Positions 43,637 through 54,987 of a stretch of DNA of 64,000 nucleotides are shown here, in pieces. The notes beneath the pieces were generated by a model. The model did no database searches. It was not told the DNA's origin and saw only the letters and a list, made by a program, of their open reading frames with translations. Source of the stretch: Blattamonas nauphoetae (Eukaryota > Preaxostyla > Oxymonadida). Location of the stretch: contig JARBJD010000003.1 in the NCBI GenBank assembly GCA_033064195.1, positions 620,001-684,000 of the forward strand. Reading direction: 5' to 3'. Each line of letters begins with the position of its first letter. The first letter of the stretch is position 1. The translations under genes and the position numbers were made by a program.

Positions 43637-43710
43637 AGTTGTTTTGAACTGATCTTCGAATCAGACGCGAGTTTCATGTTAACAAGAAATTTTGTGAAAT
43701 GAAAGATAAA

Positions 43711-44992
43711 TCAAGATCGCCGCGAACGCCGCCTGTCACGACGAGGCGACCAACTCGGAGTGAAAGAACGAGAATACGACCTGCTCGAGTAAGATCGAGA
43801 TGACCCACTGCTTCCAGAGTAACTGGACGACGAGTATGAATACGAGCGTCGGAAAGATCTCCGCCGACGCGATGGTGTTCGAGAGTAGCTTCTTCTGCGT
43901 GGCCTTCTGCCGCGAGAGGGCGAGCGTGACGAAGAATACGAGTATGACCGTCTGCGACGATCCGATCTGCGTCGAGTGTGTATGGGCGACGGAGAACGAG
44001 ACTTCCTCTTCCGCCTGGAAGAGTTGGTTTGGGGAGGGGGCTCGCGTCGTGGGGGTAGTCGTCCTCGGTGGACTTCGCCAGTCGCGAATGGTGGAGGAGA
44101 TGCTTTTGGTGGAGGGTTGGGTCGAGGATCAGAATAGTGAGAGGAGGATGTGGCAGGGTTTACGTGGATAGTTAATCCGTCGATATTTCCCTGATTTTGT
44201 TGTGGAGATCAGAGAGATAATGGCGAAAAAAGATTGAGTGAGAAAAAATGGGAAATCAGACGCTATTCATTGTTTCAATTGCCTTTTCAGCATCATTCAA
44301 TGATTGATATTCTATTGTGCAATATCCTGAGTGTCTGCCGTTCTTTGTGTTTCGAGGAAGATTCAGTTCAATTATTCGACCGAATTCGCCAAAGATGTAT
44401 TCAAGATGTTCTTCATTCACATTGTGAGACAATCCTGTCACACGGACTGTGGGTGTTGTTAGTCTACGAAGGGAGTAAGTTGTTGAAAATGGTGAATGAG
44501 AGGAATGGAAGAAACTGTCGACGTTCTGGTCTTTGGTCTTTTGATGGTTGCACAATGGATGGATCAGAAAGAGTAGTATCTTTGATCCTTCTTCTGATTG
44601 ATTCTGCAGACATTGAACGAGAACGTCGGGAATCTGAGGAGGTCGATTCTGTCAATGAATCATCGTCTCTCTTTCGTGATCCAGCTTTCAATGGTTTTTG
44701 GACAGAAGATGGAGATGGGTTCTGATCTCGTGCTGGAGAAGGTGTATTTCGTTTTGGTGTTCGCTCTTTTCGAGGTGGGGAGCGTGATGTTCGTCGAGAA
44801 CGTCTCCTGCGTCCTGTCGGTGACGAAGAAGGTGTGAGTGAACCAGTACTTGGGGTAGAGGATAAAGAAGGTGTATATCTATTGTGATGGGAGAAAGTGC
44901 AAAGAACGATGCAGTGATAGGATGTGAGAAAAATTGTTGATTAATTCTTAAATGGAGCAAGTAAAAACGATACAACTATATAAAAACGACAT
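43711..44992 (-). CDS. RNPS1-like SR protein with RRM
   Basis: The N-terminal RS-rich part includes PTGRRRRSRRTSRSPPRKER and SDSRRSRSMSAESIRRR. One RRM then reads TPTVRVTGLSHNVNEEHLEY, IFGEFGRIIELNLPRNTKNG and GYCTIEYQSLNDAEKAIETM. The last exon has a Pro-rich then RS/RY-rich tail (PNPPPKASPPPFATGEVHRG, RRRSDRRRRSYSYSSSRSPS) ending DRRRSRRS and TGA. The RS-RRM-Pro/RS order is that of RNPS1, an exon-junction-complex factor. Its presence fits the intron-rich genome. The start is uncertain: ATGTC at 44992 followed by a 113-nt intron would give MSYTPSLSSTPSTG. It then lies about 70 bp from the divergent VPS11 start. Confidence 0.75.
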
Positions 44993-45064
44993 AGAACTAT
45001 GGTACAAACGACTTAGGCATCTCCAATAAGGGAATTCGACGGGAGGCGTCGAGTGATTCTGGAA

Positions 45065-48000
45065 ATGAGTCAGTGGGTTGGATCGTTTTCGTTAAAGATG
45101 GCGCTTCCTATCCCTGCAAACAGGCAGTTTTTGTTCTTCACACAGCCAAGACTACAGGGAATTGTTGATGAACAAGACAATCCACTGCCATTTGAGGGAA
45201 TTCGATGCATGCAGGGATTCCAGAATCTCCTTTTCTGTGGATGTGATGTATCTTGATCAAATTTTTCTCTCATACATACACCCTCATTGTTATTTTCCCA
45301 ATTCGTAGGATGGAAGACTGATGATCATTAGAAAGAGAGTTTGAACGACCACTTTTCTTTCTTCTTTCTACAGTTCTCACAATTGATAGCCACAACTGTT
45401 CATGCTCATGAAAAGCCACTTTTATTCATTGCTATCGCACCATTACAAAATGTGCTCGGTATCGTTCTCATTAATCACTGAACTCCTTGATACAGTCTCC
45501 TTCTCTGAAGAGCCTCAAACCTCTTACATACAAGCACAAATGTGGAAAATTCCCACATTTGAGACTCCATCTCCTCGCCCTTACAATGTTATTCGCTTCG
45601 AACTCAACCCAGCAGTCTGATCATTCTCAATTCATCTCTCTAAGCCCCGTCTCACTGCTGTCGCCGTGAGTTCTGATGCCTCACAAGTTGCAGTCGGATT
45701 TGACAATGGAGACACCATTGTGACATGTGTAGAACGTATGGAAAAAGCCCCACAAAAGCAAAACAAACACATCTCACCTGAAGATGGTCTGTCGAAAAAG
45801 GAATGTCCTGTTGGATGGCAATGTCTGAAATACTCTTCTCTTTTATTTCTTTCAGCGGGTCCAATTACAGCTGAATCCGTACCTTGTCCAGCCGTGACTT
45901 CGCTCTATTTTGCTGAAGAAACTGGCACTTCCACAGGACCTGCACGTTATTATGCAATTTTCATAACTAACATCGACTCCATTCGAGCTCTCCAAACAAC
46001 ACCTTTTGATGCCCCGGACCTTCGAGTTGTATCTTCCTCCTTTCAATCCTCTGATCTTATCTCTCTCATCACAGGAGGTCCTTCAAAAGACAGGGGGAAC
46101 AACACCAAACACTGGATGTGGTGATAAGGATGGTCATTTTACCTCCTCAACAAGCCTCGTATTTTTTGTGATTGTCATCAAGACTCTTTCTCAATTTTCT
46201 TTCCATGTAGGGTCTTGTTACGTTTCACTTTTCAGGAAGGGATCGCAACTTCTTCCCGGCAGGGTTTATTGGAATACAGGGAGTCATAAACCGTTTCACG
46301 ACTCTTGGGGTCTACAATGTTCTCGTTGCTGAAGAAACAATCGGAGATCCTCAACAGGAGAAGAAGGACTCTGATAAGCCAGCACGTCTCTCACCACAAA
46401 CTACTAATTCATCATCAAAACTTCTGATTTTCGAACCAAACTTAAAATATATCGCATTTCAATGTCCTGTGTTCCCACACCCTCACGCAGCTAGCCAAAC
46501 ATCAACAACTGTTCACAAACAGCAAAATCCTGAAACTAAAATCTTTGGTACTGTTGTTTCCATCACAGCAGCCTCGAGCTGTATCTTCCTCCTCACTCAT
46601 TCTCCCAACAAAGAAAATCCAGAATCTCCAATCCCCCGTCTCTATATTCTCTGCGAAAAAGATTTCCAAACCAAACGAAAAGTTCTCGAAGAACGAAATC
46701 TCTTTGATTTTCTCATCTCCATTGCCGAACAACCACAACACACCTTCTTCCCAACAACACAAATGAAACTCAATTCTATCTCATCCTTCCTCTTCTATCC
46801 ACAAACTGAATCAATCACCCGTCCTCTCATTGCCACTTTTAAGCGTCAAAATGGAGATTATCTGCTCAACCAGAAGTCTGATCCGCCCAGCGCTCTTGTA
46901 CAGTACAAAGACACGATCGGATTCGTGGAACCAGGCTTTATCATCTCGCAGCTCATCCAAACTCACAACGTCGACATCCTCGCGGAGTATCTCCTCGCAC
47001 TTCACTCATATTCAGGGCCTACGAACCAGCTTAATCGGCAGCAGTGGAATGCTCTGATCGCGAAGGGTGAGAAGAAGGAAACAAGCAAAGACGGGTACCC
47101 CATCTGCCCAAAAGGAACCCTTGCCACACCCGAACACACCACTCTTCTCCTCAACTGTTTCACACAGCTGGACAAACAGGACGAGCTCAGTTCCTTCCTC
47201 CAAAAGAGAAACGATTCGGGGACTTCCTTCACTTTTGATGTGGATACTGCCATTCGTGTCTGTTTTCAGGCTGGTTTTTCAGATCAGGCTCTTGAACTCG
47301 CAGACTCGGCAGGTCGAGTGGACTGGGCACTCAGAGTCATTCTTGAGGAAAAGAAGAATACACACGACATGGGATCATTCGACAAGAAGGACGGTGCCGC
47401 AAAATTGAACGAGCAAAACGACGACGACAAATCTCTTTCAAAGTATTCTTTTTTCTCTTCTCATCGCTCCAGAAAAAATCGATACCAAAAAGCACTCGAC
47501 AGGATTCGGATGATGACATCGCTCGCCGACCGCGAGAATGCACTTCTCAAGTATGGCAAGCTCCTTCTGGACAAGGAGACATTCGAGACCACTCGGATGC
47601 TTGTGGAGCTCTGCACAGGAGTGACTGTTGAGCCAGACTTTACAATCAAGGAGTCTCAGCAGGACACCTCGTCTCTCCGACTATCGAAGGTGGACTCGCT
47701 CATTCATCTCTTCGTCGACCAACCAGCCATGCTCATCGAATTCCTAACCATCGCCCAGCACACAAATCCTGATCAGTCACTGTTTGTGTATCACGAGATG
47801 ATCGAGCAGTACCTCAAGAACGATGTCTGTAACCTTCATTTTTTACTCTTTTGTCATCTTTCTATCGACACTCGCAGGATCTCAAGGAATCACAACTCAT
47901 CCGTCATCCTCGCTACTCTCACCTTTCCCAATTCAACTCCAAACTGACGCCAGATGAACGAGAAGAAGCTCTCCGCCAGATTCAGGAAGAGCGGAAGCAC

Positions 48001-49115
48001 AAAGTGAGCACCATCCTCAGTCAGTACCCGTCACGCTACGAAAACCGCTCTGCTCTCGAAATCTGCAAGCACTACAACTTCAAGGAGGGTGTTCTGTTTC
48101 TGTACGAGAAAGCGCACTCCTACAAAGAGATTCTCCAATTCTACATGGACGACGACATCACCGACGAGAAGAATGCGGATGTGCGGAAGAGGAAGGAGGA
48201 GGAGAAATACTCTGAGATCTTTAAAACGTGCAAGGAGTTTGGGAAGCCAAAGGATGTTTGTGTTTTCTGACCCCATTCTTCTCTTCAGGCCACAGTGTAT
48301 GACCCCCATTTGTGGGAATATGCGCTGACATACCTCGCCTCCCTTCGTGCCACTCTCAACCAGTGCACTGAGTCGATCCGAGACAAGTACATCACCCTCC
48401 TTCTCGATGGTCTGCCTCATTCTTTCATTGACATTCTTGTCTTGAACGTCATCTCAGAAATCAGAACGGTGAAAGAATTGCCAATTCTTCCATCACTGCA
48501 GACACTTGCTCAGAATGAAGAGATCAAACTCGGGACAGTCAAGAATTATGTCAAAAACTGCATCCGCGACTTCGACGAAGACATCCAGAGGACCGAGCAA
48601 CACTGTGATGAATTGCGTCGCTCCGTCGGAAACAGAAATCGTCACACTCGAATGCTCCGACACACGTGTGTCTTTCTCACCTATCATTTGATTCCCTCAG
48701 AACACAAATCTTCCAAAGCGGAGTCTGTGCACATTGCCACTCGCGACTTGATCTCCCTGTGGTTCACTTCATGTGCGGACACTCCTTCCACTCCACATGT
48801 CTCATGGACGAGAAGCAGTGCAACATCTGTGCAGCTCACATCAGAGATGTCCAGCAACGGATGGATACTATCCGCAGGCGGGCCCTCGGCGAGAACGACC
48901 CACAAGCGAAGCAGCTTGGTTTCTCAGGCACATCCAAAGCTGAAGACTTTGGAGCGTTCATGTCAGAAGCAGACGAAAGTGGATTTCCGGTCATCGTGGA
49001 GTATTTTGCAAAGGGCTTGTTGAACAAGGTCTTTTATTTCATTTATCATGGTCTCCAGCAATTGTATTTGGCGCAAGAAGAGGAAGCGATGCATCGGCAA
49101 CACCATCCTCATTAA
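45065..49115 (+). CDS. HOPS/CORVET subunit VPS11
   Basis: About twelve exons. The N-terminal β-propeller includes FLFFTQPRLQGIVDEQDNPL, LFCGCDDGRLMIIRKRF and LTAVAVSSDASQVAVGFDNG. The clathrin-repeat solenoid then has VQYKDTIGFVEPGFIISQLI, TPEHTTLLLNCFTQLDKQDE, SFTFDVDTAIRVCFQAGFSD, RYQKALDRIRMMTSLADREN and EICKHYNFKEGVLFLYEKAH. Next are YDPHLWEYALTYLASLRATL and VQTLAQN-like PSLQTLAQNEEIKLGTVKNY. The C-terminal RING is CAHCHSRLDLPVVHFMCGHS, FHSTCLMDEKQCNIC, and the end is GFPVIVEYFAKGLLNKQLYL. All landmarks match VPS11, a core of the HOPS and CORVET tethers for late endosome/vacuole fusion. A 30-nt intron precedes the last exon. Confidence 0.93.
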
Positions 49116-49146
49116 TTCTTCACATTATCTGTTACATTCATCTCAC

Positions 49147-49409
49147 ACGCAATTATCTTTTGTTTCTTCATTCTTCTCCAATGTTCACTGTCGATTTCGT
49201 CTTCTCTATTCAATCTGTGAAATGCTGAATCACAACGGCGTTGCTTTCCGCAGCGACTTCGCTCGTCCCAGAGCAACGTCAAGAGCCAGTGGAGACGGCG
49301 AGAAGATGTCTTTGGGTTTGAGGTGAATCTCTTTCGAAAAATCCAGAGGAATGCCTGCGTCTTTCTCGAGCATCAGAAAACGAGGCTGTTTCCGCAGAAT
49401 GTCAATCAC
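49147..49409 (-). pseudogene. Inverted, displaced fragment of the Rrp43 gene 3' end
   Basis: The reverse complement of this segment is about 98% identical to 20957-21219 across exactly 263 bp: the last 60 codons of Rrp43 and its downstream flank. Five substitutions are visible. One turns SLW into SLR and one pair changes LREQ to LRKQ. The piece lacks the rest of the gene, so it cannot encode the exosome subunit. It sits in the 3'-3' gap between VPS11 and the U-box gene, 32 bp and 15 bp from their stop codons. It may now supply shared 3' flanking sequence. Confidence 0.93.
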
Positions 49410-49424
49410 TGAACCTGTTTCAGA

Positions 49425-51241
49425 TCACGTTCGTTTGATGACGCCTGTTTCCTCCAGAAAGGCACGGAGGGCGAGATTTGAATAGAATCCACCGTGTTCA
49501 AGTGTCTCACCAGTGACTGGGGAGACCAGGTCATTCTTTCCCACCCATTCCAGAAAGGCACCTGAAGGAGGGGATTGTGAGAATGAAAAGACGAAGAGAA
49601 TGGAAAGTCAGATTGTCACAGAATTGAATTAAGATGGATCTCGCTCACACACTTCGTTCGTATGAGAATCCATCAAGAGCGATGACTGGATCTGTGAAAG
49701 GGAGGCCTGTGAGTGGGCAGCAGATCCCGGAAGAAAGAAACTTCTTCGAGTTGACAACCTTTCTGTCGGGAGTCTCAAGGAGTAGGGACGATGTGATGAA
49801 CTCTTCGAGACCATCTGTGTCAGTGCCAACGGTGTTGGGTGCTGAATGGAATGAAATAATTGCTGAACATACGTAATGCAGACGGTATGGGATCAGGAGA
49901 CTCAGTTTTTGGATGTGTATCCTGTGGTATTTCTGGAAAAGACATAACACGGAGGATGAGGGTGTGCAGTCGAGAAAAAGTGATTGAAAGGATGGTTCTT
50001 TTCAATACCGATGATTCCAAAAGGAGTGACTGATTGTATCCCCACTCGATATTTCAGGTCTTTATCAACCTGTTGCTTTTTGGAGAATGTCAGTTTGAGG
50101 AACTTTCCGTGGGCCTTCGGTGAATTAATCAGGAAGCGTTGCGGAACTGAGGGAAGAGGAGAACGTGCAGAGAGAAAGCGAGAGACTGTTTGTGTGAGGG
50201 TACTTCGCTTCGAAGAATGTGAAGAGCTGATCCGGTGAAGAACCCATAGAAAGTCGGAGAATGTAGGGAGGGTAAATCGGAAGTCCGGCATCATCACCAT
50301 CACAGAACGCTAGGGACACCCGATTCGAACACAATGAAGGACGAAAAGAAGGAAACCAGAGATTTGCAGTTCTTTCAAAGTGCAATGTTCATGTTTGAGT
50401 GAAATAATAATCCAGTCTTCTGAATCAATATCATCTGAAGGCGCACTCATCCAGTGATTGTCGTCCCTGCAGATGGTCAGAATAAGGAAAGACAGACTCC
50501 TGAAGAATCGATGCAACGTCGGTGTCTGTTCCAACAGATGAAACTCCGTGAATTTCATGAGCTAGACATTCAAGTTGTGTGATGGTACCAAATATTCCAA
50601 GATAACGGAGGGAGTAGTAGTAATTGGTGAACTTGTTCCGAATCACCTGAACATACGGTTCATGGAGGGTAACTTTAGCAAATAGAAATTGAGGAAGAGG
50701 ATGATCATTGTGTTCTGAGAGTGGAGATGGCAATTCCCTTTGAAATTCTGGAAGATCAAATGAATAAACGCCTGCGATGAGAGATGCAGAAGTTAAAAAC
50801 AGTAAAGACCTGGTTCTGGTCGAATCGTCTTCAGCCGGACAAAGGGACCGGCTTGCAAAGGAGAAAGGGAGATATCAATTCGTTTTGAGAGGAGTTTTCC
50901 AGGAGGAGCTGGACGACGAGAAAGAGTTTACATTGTCGAGGTGCAAACGATAAATGTCGATTCTTCGAGGTTGTGATCCAGTACGAAGTTTGAATAAGAA
51001 TGAAACATTGGTTGATTTACTGTTATAGATTGGGGAATTCCAAATTGTGTTGTCTCTAATTTAGATCATTGGATGCAGGATATTGCTTGTCAAAGAATGA
51101 ATACCGTGTTAATACTGTTGCTGCAGCATGATAACTATAAACTTCCTCAGATTCCAATAGAGTTTCAATCAGATTTATCATTCTGGAAAGATTAATTTTA
51201 ATAAAGGGGGTATCGAATCCTGTTCTCGTTACTAAGGCCAT
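49425..51241 (-). CDS. U-box protein with N-terminal discoidin-like β-sandwich
   Basis: Seven or so exons from ATG 51241 (MALVTRTGFDTPFIKINLSR). Middle exons carry DNTIWNSPIYNSKSTNVSFL, KLRTGSQPRRIDIYRLHLDN, NKFTNYYYSLRYLGIFGTIT, DNHWMSAPSDDIDSEDWIII, SLKHEHCTLKELQISGF, GLPIYPPYILRLSMGSSPDQ and AHGKFLKLTFSKKQQVDKDL. This W-S/DxWI/PG.PIY pattern resembles the β-sandwich of plant F-box protein At4g00755. The C-terminal U-box is FLSSGICCPLTGLPFTDPVI, ALDGFSYERS, AFLEWVGKNDLVSPVTGETL, YSNLALRAFLEE, ending VIKRT and TGA. U-boxes recruit E2 enzymes, so this is a probable ubiquitin ligase. Its start codon overlaps that of the divergent gene. Confidence 0.75.
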
Positions 51242-54200
51242 GTCTAACAGCAGTTCTCCGGGTTTGCTCTTAACTTTGTATTTTTATTCATTTCTTTCAA
51301 ATTAATGATTTGATTTTCACGCGAATTCTCTTCAAACGCAACGCAAATCCTCATTCTACAGAACGACCACAGGAAACGGATGTGATTGTTCCGGATGAGC
51401 TTTCAAAGTATGGATTGCCAAGAGGCAATCCAATCTCACAGAAGTTGTATCACGTCTTGGAAGATCAAAAAAAAGAACAATCTGAACATGATGATAGTTT
51501 TCACACTGTTGAACGTTATCGATACGATGAAAGCAGTCTAGCTTCATCTCTTTCGTCATCACTTCATGATGAAACAGATTTAGTTAACAGATCATTCGTC
51601 AGTGAGCCGACACAACAGCAACTATTGTCTGGTGACCATTCAATCGCAATATCGACCTTACAAGATGGAACACTAGCAACTGGAGAATCATCACTTCAAT
51701 CGGGAAATGAAATTGAAGATCATTCAATCCAAGGATATCCTGACCAACGTCATTTCAACTACGATCCACATTCACCATTCAATACAGGAACTCCTACAGC
51801 TCTCAAGGTTGCACAACATGATCACTCATATGCACATCCTCCTTCTACCTCATATCCAATAGCAGTCAAGGAAACGCCTCTTCAGCAAGAGAAAATTCGT
51901 CGAGACAAAAAACCAGAGAAAAATCAAGATTTCAGAAAAAATGAAACTGACAGATCCTCAAACAGATCATCTGATCGATCAACTAATTCAACTGGAATTC
52001 CTAGATTGAATCAGCCGACCTTGACACCTCACCATCCACATCCTCAACAACCTGCTGCTCAAAATGACTCTGAATCGTTCACACCTGAACTTCGTGTAAC
52101 GCCATCCTATTCCACTCGACTCACCCCTCAACAACAGCCGTCTTATCCCATTCCATCCCCAAAATATCATCAACAGACGCATTCCTCACCCACTTCTCCG
52201 TTGTCTGACAGTCTCAACGGAAAATTGGGGATCCTGCAACAATACCTCAAAGACAACGAACCTACCACTCAGCCCAAACCGATTCTCAGATCTGAACGGC
52301 CACACACACCTGAACGGTCTGTGGATCAGCTTCGGATCGAAGCAGAAATGAGAAGGATGGAGAGCGAAAGACGTCGTGCCGAGGAAGAGAGGAGAGAGAT
52401 GGAAGAAGAGAGGCGGATGGTTGAGGCACAGTTAAGAGATGCCCAACAGAGGCGAGACCAACGCCAGAACGAAGAGAAGATCCTGCAGATTGAGAAGGAG
52501 AAAGAAGAACGAGAACGGGCCCTCTTCGACCTTTTGTCACTTCAAATGACGGAGAACAAACTGATCAAACAAATCGTGACGCAGATCGTTGAGAATGAGA
52601 AGAAAAAGCAACAACCCCAAACACAAACTGATGTGAATCGAAATGAGTCACCACTCCATCCACTTCCATCAGCAATCACTGTCCACCCCCAATCAGACAC
52701 AGCACGAGCACATGATGAGACTGCCACAATCCACTCGACAGGGACCACGACAACGTCTTCCACTCAATCTTCTCACCAAAATGTGATTCCCATCAACCAC
52801 TTCATTCCTCCTACGCATTCGTCGTATCCAAATGTTCATATCCAAAGACAGGCGCCTGTTGTTGTCGTCACTCGGCCACCCCAGTCACGAACAATTCCAC
52901 GCGAGGAAAGGAAGCCTGAACGAGAGTGGGTGGAGAGAAGAGTTGTCGAGGAAGAATGGGTTGAAATGCGAGATGGTGTTCGAGAACATGACCGGAAAAG
53001 AAGCTCCACAACATCAACAATTGACACGCCTCGACATCAATCGTCGCCTGTTCATCATCCAGCAAGTGAAACAGTGTCGCCAGCACAGCAGAAGAACAGG
53101 AGAGTACAGTTCACTGATGACGACAGACAAACAACATCACTCTCTGGCGACAAATGTTCAAATTGCCAGAAGAAAAAAGGGCCCAACACCGAACCTCCTG
53201 AGGACAGAACGAAGCCAACATCTCAGACAACTTCCATTCTGTCAGAGTCAGTCAGCACTCCGCATTCAGCCAAGAGAAGTTCACAAACACATTCGCCGTC
53301 TCGATCCAACTCTAGACCTCGATCATCCCCTTCCAAGAGCAAAACAAGGAGAGCATCAAAATCACCTTCGAGAGCTAAGAAAGGAACAACGCGGAATCCA
53401 ACGCCTCTTGGACGATGGACGGAAGAGAGGGGAAGAGCACGTGAAGAAGCTGAAAAAGCGAAGGAAGAAGAAGAAAAGAAGCAAGCCGAAGCACAACGTG
53501 TGAAGAATCTTCTGAAAAGGATGGAAGAAGAAACGAAACGAATGGAACAGGAAAGAAAGCGCCTGAACGAAGAACGGAAGAGACTTGAAAAGGAAAAAAG
53601 GGAAGTCATCAAACAGCGGGAAGCAGAAGCACAACAAAAGCCGAAACCGAAACCAAAGCCAAAAGACAAGAAAGAGAAGTATCTTCAATCGCTCGAGTTC
53701 CAGCCGAGGATGGTGGCAATGGACAACGAAAGGAAGAGACTGACACGCAGTCCGTCTCCGTCAAAGACACTCAAAAAGAAACGCTCGCCGTCGCAAGAAG
53801 CGAATCCGCAGTCTCGCTCGACTGATCAGAAGCGCGGTTCTCCGCCAGCCGAGAAGAGAGATGAGCAAACGGTGGAAGCAGCACCTCCACAACCCGAACA
53901 GTCTCGCTCTCAACCAACATTTGATTTTGAACAACGGTTGATTGACGAACTTCTCAGACGAGAAGACGAACTGGTGGAATTGAGAGAGGCCATGCAACGA
54001 CAGACCCTCCGAAGGTCGCGGGATGAACAGCCGCCCTTGCCTCGATTGTCGATTCTTCCCCACCGTGGAATGGATTCTGATGAACTTACAGGTGGAAAAG
54101 AGAATGCCCAGACACAACACCAGGCTCCGGATCCAAAAGGGGAGAGCCATCTTCCGAAAGATCCTCATCTAAAACCAACCAGCCAGCAGCATCCTCCCGC

Positions 54201-54861
54201 ACAGCCACAACCATCTCCCCTCCCAACACAACCTTCCTCGCTCTCTCCTCCATCGCAACGATCCACACTACCAACCTCGGGAACAACCCACCAAACGCAA
54301 TCCTCAACACAATCTCCAACACAATCCTCAACACAATCCCCAACACAATCACTCACACAACCATCGCCTCCTCTTGACCGGCAGCACAATCATCAAAGAG
54401 AATCTCCTGAACAGCAACCAAAAGATGAGCGGCGTCCTCGTCCTGCGCAGCCTCTTGAAGACCAACCGAGCAAACCCACGTCACCCTCCACACCACAATC
54501 ATCCCATCAGACTCTCACAAATCGCACATCATCCACGACTTCACATCGTTCCTCCATCCAATCAAACAGTCCACAACTCCACAAAACAAAGGAATCATCA
54601 ACTATCACAGGCTCTCCAATTGATAAATCAACAAAACAAAGCTCTCCAAAAGTCTCAAGTGAACATGAACTTCCTCTTCTTCCACTCTTCTCAGAAACGC
54701 ACGGGACATTCCAACTCTCCGCGTCTAAGATCGAATCGTACTCGTTCTGTGCACCTCTACCCCCATCTGACAAAGAGGCCATGAAGCAGTCACTTCAGTC
54801 CTTTGAATTAAACTATATTCCTTCAGATGTACTAAATTCCATGATCGATGCCATCAGCTGA
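51240..54861 (+). CDS. Large Ser/Pro/Gln-rich coiled-coil protein, unknown function
   Basis: Exon 1 (51240-51261, MSNSSSP) splices across a 100-nt intron (51262-51361) to a 3.5-kb exon, giving 1173 residues. The N-terminus has a short ordered motif, DVIVPDELSKYGLPRGNPIS then QKLYHVLE. Two charged helices follow: about residues 330-435 (EEERREMEEERRMVEAQLRD) and 680-790 (EEETKRMEQERKRLNEERKR, KPKPKPKPKDKKEK). Between and after them are low-complexity stretches, including a TQSSTQSPTQS repeat. The C-terminus is ordered again (ASKIESYSFCAPLPPSDKEA, YIPSDVLNSMIDAIS). The style is that of cytoskeletal or centrosomal scaffolds of flagellates, but no known domain is visible. Stop TGA. Confidence 0.75.
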
Positions 54862-54987
54862 TATTCTTGATTTTTGTTCAATATTCTTTCTTATTATTCT
54901 GAGTCATTTCACTTCTTTATTGATATCAACTCCAATTCCCTCTTGTTCAATGGCATTTCATGTTTCTCTATCCATCCATAAGATATC

